Source: Acetobacter aceti
GTDB taxonomy: Bacteria > Pseudomonadota > Alphaproteobacteria > Acetobacterales > Acetobacteraceae
DNA length: 64,000 bases
Direction of reading: 5' to 3'
Assembly: GCF_002005445.1 (NCBI RefSeq)
Contig: NZ_CP014692.1
Coordinates: forward strand, 1,674,001-1,738,000
Each line of letters begins with the position of its first letter. Positions within the stretch are counted from its first letter, which is position 1. A model generated the notes under the pieces. It ran no database searches, was not told the DNA's origin, and saw only the letters and a program-made list of their open reading frames with translations. The translations under genes were made by a program, and so were the position numbers. Positions 17,511 through 26,730 of the stretch are shown here, one piece after another.

Positions 17511-18224
17511 TCAGTGCAGGCCAAGTCCTGACTTCAGGCCCGCTGCATCCGTCTGCATTTCGAACCCGGGATGGCCGGGCTGAAAAAGCACGGCCGATGC
17601 AAGTGACCCTGTCACGACCGGGTCAAAACCCGCTGCTTTCACAAGTTCTTCCACGCGCTGAAGCGAAGTCGCGTCATCTCCTGCCACCGGGATGGCCAGA
17701 CGGGGAGATGGCCTGCCCGCCTCGGACGCCAGCACGCTCATATCGATGGAATTGAAACCGCGAACGACATGCGCGCCGGGGAAATAGCGCTGTGTGGTCA
17801 GTCCGGCGCCGTCCCGCTCGGCGACGGACGCGATAGAGCCATCACGGAACGGATAAAAATTGGTGGCGTCAAGAACAGTCTTGTCCCTGAGCAGAGGCGC
17901 CAGTTTTTTTCCGACAGCGGGGATGGCGCGATAGGGGACCGCAAGCAGAACGACAGTTCCAAAGTCGGCGGCGTCTTCAGGTGTGCCCGCCGAGGCATTC
18001 GGTCCGAGACTGGACGCCAGTTCTTTGGCGCTGCTTAAATCCTGCGCTGAAAACATCACATGATAGCCTGCCTTGATCCACAAACCGCCGAGTGTGCCAG
18101 CCACATGCCCGGCACCGATAACGCCGATTGTCGGGAGAGTATCCGCTGCACGGACAGGGCGTCCGGTTGCGGCAAGCCCAGACAGGGCTGTCAGACCAGC
18201 CAGAAGAAGGTTGCGTCGCTTCAT
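17511..18224 (-). CDS. Exported NADPH-dependent F420-reductase-like oxidoreductase
   Basis: From the ATG at 18224 the protein starts MKRRNLLLAGLTALSGLAA, a twin-arginine-type signal ending at VRAAD. The mature part opens with the Rossmann motif GVIGAGHVAGTLG and has VVLLAVPYRAIP and DATNFYPFRDG, as in the F420-dependent NADP reductase/6-phosphogluconate-like family. A Tat signal on a cofactor-binding enzyme implies export after folding. A GTG at 18236 overlaps the stop of the cupin gene (GTGA), so the pair is translationally coupled. The electron donor and substrate are unknown. Confidence 0.8.
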   Translation of the reverse strand: MKRRNLLLAGLTALSGLAATGRPVRAADTLPTIGVIGAGHVAGTLGGLWIKAGYHVMFSAQDLSSAKELASSLGPNASAGTPEDAADFGTVVLLAVPYRAIPAVGKKLAPLLRDKTVLDATNFYPFRDGSIASVAERDGAGLTTQRYFPGAHVVRGFNSIDMSVLASEAGRPSPRLAIPVAGDDATSLQRVEELVKAAGFDPVVTGSLASAVLFQPGHPGFEMQTDAAGLKSGLGLH

Positions 18225-18232
18225 GCCTGGCG

Positions 18233-18823
18233 TCACCTTTTTTCCTCTCCGGAACCAGAACTTTTGAGACCGAAAACAGGATCGGACTGAGGAAAGGGCA
18301 GGGTGGTCAGGCGGGCCATCTGCTCCGGGGTGGGGGCCTGACGCACAATGTCGAAGTTCTGTTCGGGAGGATAAGCGCCGACAACCAGAAAATCCCTGTC
18401 CGAAGAAAGTTTCATGTGGCCGGTTCCCGCTGGCAGCAGGGCAATATCTCCGGCCCGGACTTCGATCTGTCGCCCGTTCGGACCGCCAAGCATCAGATGC
18501 GCAGCTCCTCCCGCAAAGCCGAGCACTTCATGGCCTTCTGTGTGGTAATGATGGAAGGAATAGACGCCATTGCGCCATTGAGGAGGCCAACCGTTCTGCT
18601 GGAACAGACTTTCAAAATTCGCGGCTGGGTCCGGACCGTCGATGGAGAGTGCGTTGCGGTAGAGAACGACCGGCAGCGACTGATTGTTCGGAACCCAGTC
18701 GTTTCTCTGAAGCAGAAAGCTTTCGGTCCTGACTGGTGTGGCCGCCGCCGCTGACCGGACGCCGGTTTTTCCCAGAGACAGCCCCATTCCCGCCAGAATG
18801 GAATTGAAGACACGCCGTTCCAT
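18233..18823 (-). CDS. Exported cupin-domain protein
   Basis: The ATG at 18823 follows GGGAG eight bases upstream and gives 196 residues; a GTG at 18832 is the alternative. The N-terminus MERRVFNSILAGMGLSLG has a Tat-like or Sec signal. The cupin barrel motifs are present: YSFHHYHTEGHEVLGFAGG (metal-binding His, His, Glu) and VRAGDIALLPAGTGHMKL (last His). The shape resembles the YjlB-type cupins of unknown function. It overlaps the reductase-like gene by four bases, so the two products probably work together in the periplasm. Confidence 0.8.
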   Translation of the reverse strand: MERRVFNSILAGMGLSLGKTGVRSAAAATPVRTESFLLQRNDWVPNNQSLPVVLYRNALSIDGPDPAANFESLFQQNGWPPQWRNGVYSFHHYHTEGHEVLGFAGGAAHLMLGGPNGRQIEVRAGDIALLPAGTGHMKLSSDRDFLVVGAYPPEQNFDIVRQAPTPEQMARLTTLPFPQSDPVFGLKSSGSGEEKR

Positions 18824-18836
18824 GTCGGTCACTCCC

Positions 18837-18852
18837 GTTCTGAATTCAGAAC
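18837..18852. promoter_or_regulatory. Perfect 16-bp palindrome at the start of the cupin/reductase operon
   Basis: GTTCTGAATTCAGAAC lies directly upstream of the Shine-Dalgarno of the cupin gene, so a protein bound here would block transcription or initiation. The dyad has the form expected for a homodimeric regulator's operator. No regulator gene is adjacent. Confidence 0.45.
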
Positions 18853-18934
18853 ACCGATATGACGCCCTCAGCTTATGGCCACCAAATCAAATAATATTGT
18901 CTGACAGCGGGTATGCCTGGACTGGATGCGGGTC

Positions 18935-20305
18935 TCAGCCCTGTTTGACTGCGTCGGGCGTCTCGTGCCGACGTGGCATTTCCGGAACACTTTTAGGGTC
19001 TATATTACGCAGGAATCGTTCGGCAAGAGCACCATAAAGTGGCTGCTTGCAGATCATTCTGGAAACACCGAAGGCCAGAAACGAACTGGCGAGCAGGGCA
19101 AGTGTCACCTGCTGGTTGTCACACATTTCCATGACAATCACGGTCGCCGTCAGTGGAGCCTGAACGACGGCTGAGAAATATGCCACTGTGCCGAGGAGAA
19201 CGACCGCGCCCGGTGTTGTATGTGGCAGGAACTGCGCGATCCAGCCACCCATGCCCGCTCCCACGGACAGGGAGGGAGCGAACAGGCCGCCGGGGATGCC
19301 GGAGCAGTAGGATACGATGGTGGCGATGAATTTCAGCACGAAATAGGAGGCTGGATAATGTTCTTCGCCATGAATGATCGAGCGGGCCTGTGAGTAGCCG
19401 GTGCCGTAGGTCATCCCGCCGGAAGCCAGTCCGATGAGCGCAAGGACAAAGCCGCACAGGACCGCGAACGCAATCGGCCGCTCAGCCACAAAACGTCCGG
19501 CCCGACCCGGTAGTCCCCTGGACGCACGGATCAGAATGGCGGAAAAGGAGCCGCCGGTGACGCCGCCGAGCAGGCCGCAGGCAATCACGGCCAGCCAGCT
19601 TACGCCGAGTGGCACGACGGAATCCGTGTGACCGAAATAGCTGTAATTACCCATCAGCGCGATGGCCGTGACGCCGGACAGCACCACTCCGGCCAGAACT
19701 ACACCACTGGTCCGCTGTTCGAAGGAGTGGGCGAGTTCCTCAATGCCGAACACGATGCCCGCCAGTGGCGTGTTGAAGGCGGCAGCTACTCCGGCAGCGC
19801 CACCCGTCAGGACAAGAGCCCGCCGGGAGATGATTTCTCCCATATTCAGGTAGCGGCCCACGGCGTTCATGATAGCCGCTCCGATCTGCACGGTCGGGCC
19901 TTCGCGACCGATGGAAGCGCCAGCGATAAGCCCCAGACAGGTCAGGCCGACCTTGGCCGCGGCTATCCTGAGAGACAGGATACGGTCAACGAGTTTCTGG
20001 TCGGAGAGATGCATGCAGGCGATGGCCTGCGGAATGCCGGACCCCTGCGCGCCACGGAAAAAGGTCCGGGTCAGCCATATCGAGAGCGCCAGACCGCCGG
20101 GGGTCACAACCAGCATCAGCCACGGGCTGTAGGCGATGATGATGTTGCGCAGATGCGCGGCCTGATCGGCGAGAGCCGCGAAACTGATTGCCGCCAGACC
20201 GACTATGATCGAGCCGCCCCAAAAGATCAGCTTCCGCCGCCATTCATCTGTGGTGATACGGGCTGTATCGCGGAAATGTCGGATGCGACCGGTGGGGGAA
20301 ACCAT
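18935..20305 (-). CDS. ClC-type voltage-gated chloride channel/antiporter
   Basis: 456 residues with the ClC selectivity motifs in order: GSGIPQAI (GSGIP, residues near 88), GREGPTVQIGA (GREGP, with the gating Glu) and GIPGGLFAPSLSVGAG (GIPGG...F). The Tyr of the central anion site is in a conserved position near YGALAERFL. No cytoplasmic CBS domains follow, so this is the short bacterial form, like EriC/ClcA. Such exchangers swap chloride for protons and support acid resistance, relevant in an acid-forming bacterium. Confidence 0.92.
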   Translation of the reverse strand: MVSPTGRIRHFRDTARITTDEWRRKLIFWGGSIIVGLAAISFAALADQAAHLRNIIIAYSPWLMLVVTPGGLALSIWLTRTFFRGAQGSGIPQAIACMHLSDQKLVDRILSLRIAAAKVGLTCLGLIAGASIGREGPTVQIGAAIMNAVGRYLNMGEIISRRALVLTGGAAGVAAAFNTPLAGIVFGIEELAHSFEQRTSGVVLAGVVLSGVTAIALMGNYSYFGHTDSVVPLGVSWLAVIACGLLGGVTGGSFSAILIRASRGLPGRAGRFVAERPIAFAVLCGFVLALIGLASGGMTYGTGYSQARSIIHGEEHYPASYFVLKFIATIVSYCSGIPGGLFAPSLSVGAGMGGWIAQFLPHTTPGAVVLLGTVAYFSAVVQAPLTATVIVMEMCDNQQVTLALLASSFLAFGVSRMICKQPLYGALAERFLRNIDPKSVPEMPRRHETPDAVKQG

Positions 20306-20455
20306 CGTGTATTAGTCAACTCATGTCTTGCGCCAGAAGTCCGGTGTTCGACTCTGCGCAGTAAAGGGGTATGCGTCACGGCTTACGCCCGACGCCTGCC
20401 TATTCCAAGAGTAAACGCCGCCGATAGTTTCATTCCGGCAGGTCAGTGTGAGATT

Positions 20456-21388
20456 TTAATAACACCTTGTGGCGTGAGCGAGGACGATGCCGCTGTCCTT
20501 GGCCTTGTGTTCCGGTTCAACATGAATGTTGATCACACAGCGTCCGAGCGCGTTGCGAAGTCCGGCTTCGATGCGGTCACAGATGTCATGCACGACAGCA
20601 ACCGTCATGGTGCCCGGTACCACCAGATGAAACTCGATGAAGGTAATCGCCCCCACTTCACGGATACGGATGTCGTGAGCTTCGAGAGCGCCCACGGCCT
20701 TTTCCGCAATGACTTCATTGAGTCTGGAGAGAATGGCTGAGTCGGGCGCCTCGTCCATCAGGCCGGATACGGACTGGCGCAGCATCTCCCAGCCTACCCG
20801 GAGCACGTTGACTGCGATGAGCGCCGCAATCGTCGGATCGAGCCAGTGCCATCCGGTGAGAGGGATCAGAGCCAGCCCCGCCACCAGTCCAAAACCGGTC
20901 CAGACGTCAGAGAGAACATGCTGGCCGCCGGCGACAAGAGCAGGCGAGCGGATGCGGCGACCAATGCGAAGCATGGTCAGACCCCATGCAAGATTGACGG
21001 CGGTCGCCACACCATTCAGGACGAGACCGAGCCAGGGAGCATCGACATTCTGAGGATGGACAAAGCCCTCGTACGCTTCACGGGCGATCAGGAGCGCCGT
21101 GACCAGCACCATGGCGCTCTCGATAATCGCTGAAAGATATTCGGCCTTGTAGTGTCCGTATGTGTGGTTGTCGTCAGCGGGTCTTTCCGCGAGGTGAATG
21201 GCCCACAGGCCGCCGATGGCGGCTGCGACATTGATGACGGTTTCAAGAGCATCCGACTTCAGGGCGATACTTCCCGAGACCGCCCATGCTGCATATTTCA
21301 GTCCAAGAGCGACAAGGCTGACGCCGAGACTGACCCACGCAATGAGGTTTTTGCGCCGGTTAACTGTCTCACCTTCCGACTCAGGCAT
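20456..21388 (-). CDS. Cation diffusion facilitator, second of two
   Basis: 310 residues from the ATG at 21388, which follows AGGAG and overlaps the end of the preceding CDF gene by eight bases. Six hydrophobic helices include the metal-site helix pair SGSIALKSDALETVINV and GGQHVLSDVWTGFGLVAG (HxxxD). The cytoplasmic tail with EAHDIRIREVGAITFIEFH and CVINIHVEPEHK is the CDF C-terminal domain. The first site reads S..D..E rather than the zinc-type H..D, suggesting iron or manganese export as in FieF/MntE. It is the intact partner of the broken gene upstream. Confidence 0.88.
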   Translation of the reverse strand: MPESEGETVNRRKNLIAWVSLGVSLVALGLKYAAWAVSGSIALKSDALETVINVAAAIGGLWAIHLAERPADDNHTYGHYKAEYLSAIIESAMVLVTALLIAREAYEGFVHPQNVDAPWLGLVLNGVATAVNLAWGLTMLRIGRRIRSPALVAGGQHVLSDVWTGFGLVAGLALIPLTGWHWLDPTIAALIAVNVLRVGWEMLRQSVSGLMDEAPDSAILSRLNEVIAEKAVGALEAHDIRIREVGAITFIEFHLVVPGTMTVAVVHDICDRIEAGLRNALGRCVINIHVEPEHKAKDSGIVLAHATRCY

Positions 21389-22450
21389 GGATTGCTCCTG
21401 TGCAACTGACATCACAGGCGACGGTTTCGATCTGGATCGTCGTGTGGACGATGCCAAACCGCGTGCGCAGCATCTGGTTGGCGGCATCCAGAATCTGGTC
21501 GTTACTGCCTGTTGTTCCATCGGTTGTGCGGACCAGATGCGCTGTCAGGGCCGTTTCCGTGGTGCTCATCGCCCAGACATGGAGGTCATGCAGGTCGGTG
21601 ACGCCGGGCAGCGTGCGGAAAAATCTTTCGATTTCGGTCATGTCGATCCCCTGGGGAACCGCATCGAGCGCCATATCGAGAGAATCCCGGAGCAGCGACC
21701 AGGTTGTCAGGACAATCAGCGCCGAAATGAGCAGACTGATCGCCGGGTCAAGCCATTGCAGACCTGTCAGCAGGACCAGCCCACCGGTAATGACGACCGC
21801 CAGCGATGCAACCGCATCGGTCGCCATGTGCAGGAAGGCCCCCGGATATTGAGGTCGTCCTTCTGCCCTTTCATGAGCAGAAGGGCCGTTCCGCCATTCA
21901 CGAGAATTCCCACAGCCGCCACGATCATGACGGTCAAGCCGGAGACGGTTTCCGCAGGATGGAGCAGCCGCAGGACAGCTTCCCAGGCAATGCCGCCGGT
22001 CACCAGCAGCAGAATGACCGCATTGGAAAGCGCGGCGAGGATGGAGGAGCGGCGAAGGCCGTAGGTGTAGCGTTCGCTCGGGCTTCTTCTGGTCAGGCTG
22101 TGAGCCAGCCATGCGGCTCCCAGAGCAAGAATGTCCGACAGGTTGTGTCCGGCGTCCGCAAGCAGCGCGAGGGAGTGGGAGAGAACGCCCCAGATCGCTT
22201 CAATCACCAGATAGACGCTGTTGAGCACCATGCTGACGGCGAAGATCCCGCCGAACGTATCCGGCGCGTGATGATGGTGACCGAAAAGACCGTGATCATG
22301 GCCGTCATGCCCATGATCGTGGTTGTGATCATGCCCGCTGCAACTGCTCGCGTGATGGTCGTGAGCGTGCGCTGAATGGTCGTGATCCGCGTGATCATCA
22401 TGCGTGTGATCGTGATCGTGGGTGTCGTGTGAACACTCTGGGCCATGCAT
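21381..22450 (-). pseudogene. Cation diffusion facilitator (zinc type), frameshifted
   Basis: The N-terminal frame (22450 to 21767) has a very His-rich head (HDHDHTHDDHADHDHSAH), helices ending in LLADAGHNLSDILALG (zinc-site HxxxD) and stops making sense at DLNIRG. The rest of the protein, from AFLHMATDAVASLAVVITGG (second HxxxD) through the C-terminal domain, continues in the other frame to 21381. One extra base in the five-C run at 21839-21843 would restore a 356-residue ZitB/DmeF-like exporter. Either the gene is inactivated or phase-variable, or this is an assembly error. Confidence 0.85.
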
Positions 22451-22482
22451 GAAATCAGCGTCCTCGTTTTTCTCTGGTGATG

Positions 22483-23187
22483 TCAGGAGCAGAGATCCTG
22501 CACGCTCGCGGACGGGAGGTTCACGTTTTTTGCCTTCAGCGCATCGCGGACGATACGCAAGGAGTGGGCAAGAACCTCATCGGCAGTCAGCGTATCTGTT
22601 TCGATCTTTACGGCGTCATCCGCCATGCGGAGGGGCGCGGAAGCGCGAGTGCTGTCGGCATGATCTCTCGCGATCAGCGCCACTTCGACTGTCCGGACAA
22701 GCTGGTCCCGGTCAGGCGCATCGTCACTGCCGCCATTCTGGATATAACGTCGGACGGCGCGTGCATAAGGACTTGCCGTAATGAACAGTTTCACATCGGC
22801 GTCCGGAAAGATGACCGTACCGATATCGCGACCGTCGAGCACGGCGCCGTTCTCCCGGGCGAACAGGCGCTGCATGTCCACAAGAGCCTGCCTGACGGCA
22901 TTGTCGCGCGCAACGAGGGAGGCTGCGGCATCGACATCCGGAGTGCGGAGATCCGTGCGCTGCAGGTCCGCCAGTGAAAGCGAGCGCGCGATGCTCTCTC
23001 CCGATGTCGAGGCTGGATCGAGCCCGGCATTGATCATCAGACGCCCCACGGCGCGATACAGCAGACCGGTATCGAGGTGGGGCAATTCCAGCGCTTCAGC
23101 CAGACGTTTGGAAAGAGTGCCTTTGCCAGCCGCTGCCGGACCATCCACAGCAATGATGGGTGCCGATCCTGTCACCGGTCTTGTCAT
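22483..23187 (-). CDS. cmk: Cytidylate kinase
   Basis: Phosphorylates CMP and dCMP with ATP, needed for pyrimidine nucleotide recycling. The ATG at 23187 follows AAGGAT and gives 234 residues; the upstream frame to 23214 is not needed. The P-loop is GPAAAGKGT, the CMP-binding region includes HLDTGLLYRAVG and LDGRDIGTVIFPDADVKLF, and the lid is near RAVRRYIQNGG. It is transcribed alone on the minus strand. In many bacteria cmk precedes rpsA; that gene is not here. Confidence 0.95.
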   Translation of the reverse strand: MTRPVTGSAPIIAVDGPAAAGKGTLSKRLAEALELPHLDTGLLYRAVGRLMINAGLDPASTSGESIARSLSLADLQRTDLRTPDVDAAASLVARDNAVRQALVDMQRLFARENGAVLDGRDIGTVIFPDADVKLFITASPYARAVRRYIQNGGSDDAPDRDQLVRTVEVALIARDHADSTRASAPLRMADDAVKIETDTLTADEVLAHSLRIVRDALKAKNVNLPSASVQDLCS

Positions 23188-23435
23188 GGAGAAACATCCT
23201 TTGGTCTGGTGCATCTGCGTTGTGGGCGATACGCGGACGGGACTCTGGCGTCAATCTGCCAGTGGATGTGAGGGCCTGTGAAATGGCGAGGTCGTCTGTG
23301 TCGCGTATTTTATATCCGGGCTTTTCCCCCGCTGCCACGCTGAAATCGGAATTTTTGCTCAATCGGTTCGGGAATGCGGGGCAATTGAAGGTATGAGCGT
23401 GAAAGACCATATCCAGATGAACAAGGGAGCGCCGC

Positions 23436-23636
23436 GTGGGACGTATATTGATAACCGTTGGTGCGGCGATCATTCTGGTCGGACTACTGTGGCCTTACCT
23501 GCAGAAACTTCCCATTGGGCGGTTGCCGGGCGATATTCTGATCCGGCGGCAGGGCTTCACCCTGTATATGCCGCTGGCGACGGGGCTTCTCCTGAGCCTT
23601 CTGTTTTCTTTTATTCTCTGGCTTGCGAGGCGCTGA
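23436..23636 (+). CDS. DUF2905 family small membrane protein
   Basis: A GTG at 23436, preceded by AGGGAG, encodes 66 residues with two hydrophobic helices separated by the family signature LPIGRLPGDILI. It is a short inner-membrane protein of unknown function found throughout bacteria. The 248 bp before it contain no gene on the plus strand. Confidence 0.88.
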   Translation: MGRILITVGAAIILVGLLWPYLQKLPIGRLPGDILIRRQGFTLYMPLATGLLLSLLFSFILWLARR

Positions 23637-23741
23637 TCTCTGGTAGACGCAGGGAAGGGCTGATAGGGATAAACGACAGACAAGAGACCGGATTTCAGGT
23701 TGGGAAGACAATATGATGGTCGCCAGCGATCATGGCCTGCG

Positions 23742-24152
23742 ATGATGAGCACTGAAGACGGAGCGCGCGCGTCTGCATCCGCAACCGGCTGGTCGTGGCG
23801 CTTTCGGTGGCGTGCTCTTGCGCTCTGCGGTGCTCTGGCGGCCTGTCAGGCCTCGCCGGTCGTCAGCACCAGACCCACCCCTCATACACTGGTCTACAGC
23901 TACATGATCGCTCACGGCATGGCGCGTGGCGCGGTGATGTCCGGCGGCATAACACCGCATAGGCTCACGGAAATCATCGTGCTGGACCATGCGGCTCTTC
24001 TGGCCGTGGCGCGGGAGGAAACGTCACCCGGCGACAGTAACATGCAGGCGGCGAACAGCGCGATTGAACGCCTCATTGCCGTGACGGAACCGATGGACGG
24101 CGCCCCCTCAGAGCCTTCTGTCCAGACAAGATCAGCAGCAGGGGCGCGCTGA
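23742..24152 (+). CDS. Putative lipoprotein, 136 residues
   Basis: The frame starts at one of two adjacent ATGs (23742 or 23745). The N-terminus has a basic region, a hydrophobic stretch (RALALCGALAACQAS) and a lipobox-like LAAC, so Cys near residue 35 could be lipidated. The rest is helical and polar, with no recognised domain. The gene begins about 105 bp after the DUF2905 gene and ends just before the secDF terminator hairpin on the other strand. Confidence 0.6.
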   Translation: MMSTEDGARASASATGWSWRFRWRALALCGALAACQASPVVSTRPTPHTLVYSYMIAHGMARGAVMSGGITPHRLTEIIVLDHAALLAVAREETSPGDSNMQAANSAIERLIAVTEPMDGAPSEPSVQTRSAAGAR

Positions 24153-24154
24153 AA

Positions 24155-24190
24155 ATATCAGTGAGCGAAACTGTCTTTTCTCACTGATAT
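24155..24190 (-). terminator. Terminator hairpin for secDF
   Basis: ATATCAGTGAG at 24155-24165 pairs perfectly with CTCACTGATAT at 24180-24190. Read on the minus strand the stem is followed by TTTTC, so it terminates secDF. It sits between the convergent secF and lipoprotein genes and may act for both. Confidence 0.65.
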
Positions 24191-24202
24191 CTGGCTGTCT
24201 CG

Positions 24203-24234
24203 TCAGATTTCCTGCTTCTCAGATTTCCTGCTTC
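24203..24234. repeat. 16-bp tandem duplication at the secF stop codon
   Basis: TCAGATTTCCTGCTTC occurs twice in tandem (24203-24218 and 24219-24234). The second copy contains the secF stop codon and last codons; the first lies just beyond. The duplication leaves SecF unchanged and looks like a slippage event. Confidence 0.85.
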
Positions 24235-25160
24235 ACTGCGGGCCGCGTATCCTTACGCAGACGTTTTTCGCCCAGCAGCAGGAGCAGTGGAGCTGCGATA
24301 AAGATCGACGATGACGTGCCGACCACAATGCCGAACAGCATCACCCAGGCAAAACCGGACAGACTTGCGCCTCCAAAGAAAGCCAGCGGCAGGGCCGCCA
24401 GAAAGACCGTGGTGGACGTTCCCAAGGTGCGGCTCAGAGTTTCGTTGATGGAGAGGTCAAGCAGTTCCCGCAGCGGCATGGTGCGATAGCGGCGCAGGTT
24501 TTCGCGGATACGGTCATACACCACCACCTTGTCGTTGGTGGAGTAGCCGAGAATCGTCAGGATCGCCGCGACCATCACCAGATCGAACTCGAAGTGGGTC
24601 AGCACGAGAAAACCCACCGTCTTCGTCAGATCAAGCACCAGTGTGACGACCGCCGACAGAGCGAACTCCCACTCAAAGCGGAACCAGATATAGCCGAGGA
24701 TCATCAGCAGGCTGATGCCGAGCGCCAGCAGACCATTGCGGAACAGTTCGGAGGAGACGGACGCGCCGACGGCGTCAGCCCGCACAATGGTCGCACCCGG
24801 CTGAGCCTCGGCGATGGCGTGACGGACTTCATCGACAACCGCATTGGTGTTTGTCTGCTCGTTCGCGCCAAGCCGTATCAGCACGTCATCCGGCCCACCG
24901 AATGCCTGCACGCCGTCAGTCTTGATGTTGTGCGCCGTCAGAGCCGTACGGATCCTGCCGAAATCGGCGGGCCCACTGGTTTTGGCTTCCACGACGATGC
25001 CGCCACGAAAGTCGAGTCCGAGCGTCAGGCCGGGGTGAAAGAACAGAATGACCGAAGCCAGTGACAGCACGGCGGAGGTTGCCAGACCTGCAAACCGGCC
25101 ACGCATGAAGTTGATATGCGTATCCTTGCGGACAAAGCGCAGAAGGGGACGTCCGAACAT
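24219..25160 (-). CDS. secF: Protein translocase subunit SecF
   Basis: 313 residues from the ATG at 25160, ten bases after the secD stop. It has the first helix, a periplasmic P1-like region beginning GLTLGLDFRGGIVVE, and five more helices with the conserved AILTILGYSTNDKVVVYDRIREN block and SINETLSRTLGTSTTVF. With SecD it uses the proton gradient to pull proteins through SecYEG. No yajC gene lies upstream of secD here, although yajC-secD-secF is the common order. Confidence 0.95.
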   Translation of the reverse strand: MFGRPLLRFVRKDTHINFMRGRFAGLATSAVLSLASVILFFHPGLTLGLDFRGGIVVEAKTSGPADFGRIRTALTAHNIKTDGVQAFGGPDDVLIRLGANEQTNTNAVVDEVRHAIAEAQPGATIVRADAVGASVSSELFRNGLLALGISLLMILGYIWFRFEWEFALSAVVTLVLDLTKTVGFLVLTHFEFDLVMVAAILTILGYSTNDKVVVYDRIRENLRRYRTMPLRELLDLSINETLSRTLGTSTTVFLAALPLAFFGGASLSGFAWVMLFGIVVGTSSSIFIAAPLLLLLGEKRLRKDTRPAVKQEI

Positions 25161-25170
25161 GATACGCCTC

Positions 25171-26730
25171 TCAGACCGGAAGTGTGGACGGACGGGTGAG
25201 GGCATACCAGCGCACCATCAGCATCCGAGAGAGAAGAAGGGTGGAGAACAGCGTCGTGGCGATGCCAATCGTGATCGTGAGAGCAAAGCCGCGCACAGGG
25301 CCTGTTCCGAACACGAACAGCATGACGTGAGCCAGAAAGGCTGTGGCGTTACTGTCGAGCACGGTCGCTGTGGCGCGCTCGAACCCGGCCTGCATGGCGG
25401 CGAGCGGGGTACGACCACGCTTCAGTTCTTCACGGATACGCTCGATAATCAGGATGTTGGCGTCTACCGCCATGCCGAGGGTCAGCAGCATTCCGGCCAT
25501 ACCGGGTAGCGTCAGCGTTGCCCCGAACAGCGACAGGATCGCCAGCATCAGCACAAGGTTGGCGAACAGGGCGACGTTCGCATACCAGCCGAAACGACCG
25601 TAGAACAACGCCATGAAAATGATCACGAGCACAAAGCCGATCAGCAGGCTGAGGGCTCCGGCCCGGATGGAGTCAGCGCCAAGCGACGGACCGATCGAAC
25701 GCTCTTCCACGACTGTCAGAGGCACCGGTAACGCGCCAGCGCGCAGCAGCAGGGCCAGATCCGTCGCCTGATGGGCGTCGAAGTTGCCGGTGATGATACC
25801 ACTGCCACCCGTGATGGCCGTGCGGATCACGGGCGCTTCAATGACCTTGTTATCCAGAACGATTGCAAAGCGACGACCGACATTGGCCTGCGTCACGTCA
25901 CCAAAGGCGCGGGTGCCGACTGAGTCGAGAGAGAAGCTGACAGCCCAGCCACCTGTCTGATCGTCGGTTGTCGCGCCGGCATTGGTGAGGTTCACACCAT
26001 CAACATCGACGTGATTACGCACGGCGAGCATGCTGCCCGGATGATCGGTCGATGGCAGGAGGGTGTCACCGGGAGGCGCGATTGGCGTGCCGGGCGGCAG
26101 TTCATCGACAAGCCGGAACGTCATCTTGGCTGTGGTGCCGAGTAGGGCTTTCACACGCTCCGGATCACTGATACCCGGAAGCTCGACCACGATGCGGTCT
26201 TCACCCTGTCGCGTAATCTGGGGATCAACAGCACCCGTGGCGTCGATACGACGTCGGACAATTTCAATGGCCTGAGAAACAGCATCGTGTGTCCGGACCC
26301 GCATGGCGCCACTGTCGAGCGTTATGGCGATGGTGTCGTCAGGGCGTGTGGTGACTGAAAATTCGTTTGGAACTGTGCGGGGCAGATCGTCCAGCACTTT
26401 CAGATCACGGTCCTTCTCTGAAGGATCGCGAGGCTGAAAGGTGATTTCGGCCCTGTCCGGATTGATCGCAATGTTGCGATAACCAAGATTGGCGCTGATC
26501 AGTGACTGCCTCAGTGAATCAGACAGACTTTGCAGGCGGTCGCGAGTGAGGGAGGACAGATCGACCTGAAGGAGAAGATATGAGCCTCCCCTGAGATCCA
26601 GCCCGAGATGAATCTCAGGCCAAGGGATGGACGCCGCAGGTTTGCGAACGAAATTGGGCACGCAGAGCAGTGCGCCGAGCAGGCACACAGCAGCCACGGA
26701 GAGCAGTTTGATCCGGCTGTAATACATCAT
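25171..26730 (-). CDS. secD: Protein translocase subunit SecD
   Basis: 519 residues. Signatures include HLGLDLRGGSYLLL after the first helix, the periplasmic P1 domain (EIVRRRIDATGAVDPQITRQG and RIVVELPGISDPERVKALLG) and five C-terminal helices with GMAVDANILIIERIREELKRG. It forms the proton-driven SecDF complex that completes protein export. Two adjacent ATGs can serve as start. The gene heads a secD-secF operon ended by the hairpin at 24155-24190. Confidence 0.96.
   Translation of the reverse strand: MMYYSRIKLLSVAAVCLLGALLCVPNFVRKPAASIPWPEIHLGLDLRGGSYLLLQVDLSSLTRDRLQSLSDSLRQSLISANLGYRNIAINPDRAEITFQPRDPSEKDRDLKVLDDLPRTVPNEFSVTTRPDDTIAITLDSGAMRVRTHDAVSQAIEIVRRRIDATGAVDPQITRQGEDRIVVELPGISDPERVKALLGTTAKMTFRLVDELPPGTPIAPPGDTLLPSTDHPGSMLAVRNHVDVDGVNLTNAGATTDDQTGGWAVSFSLDSVGTRAFGDVTQANVGRRFAIVLDNKVIEAPVIRTAITGGSGIITGNFDAHQATDLALLLRAGALPVPLTVVEERSIGPSLGADSIRAGALSLLIGFVLVIIFMALFYGRFGWYANVALFANLVLMLAILSLFGATLTLPGMAGMLLTLGMAVDANILIIERIREELKRGRTPLAAMQAGFERATATVLDSNATAFLAHVMLFVFGTGPVRGFALTITIGIATTLFSTLLLSRMLMVRWYALTRPSTLPV

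Noticed and set aside
19628..20740. 370-codon plus-strand open frame opposite the ClC channel and CDF genes
   Set aside because: It runs antisense to two well-supported genes and has the biased composition of a shadow frame in GC-rich DNA.
22270..22440. Repetitive GATCATG/GTGATC pattern as a repeat array
   Set aside because: It is the coding sequence of the His/Asp-rich metal-binding head of the CDF exporter, where the repetition comes from His and Asp codons.
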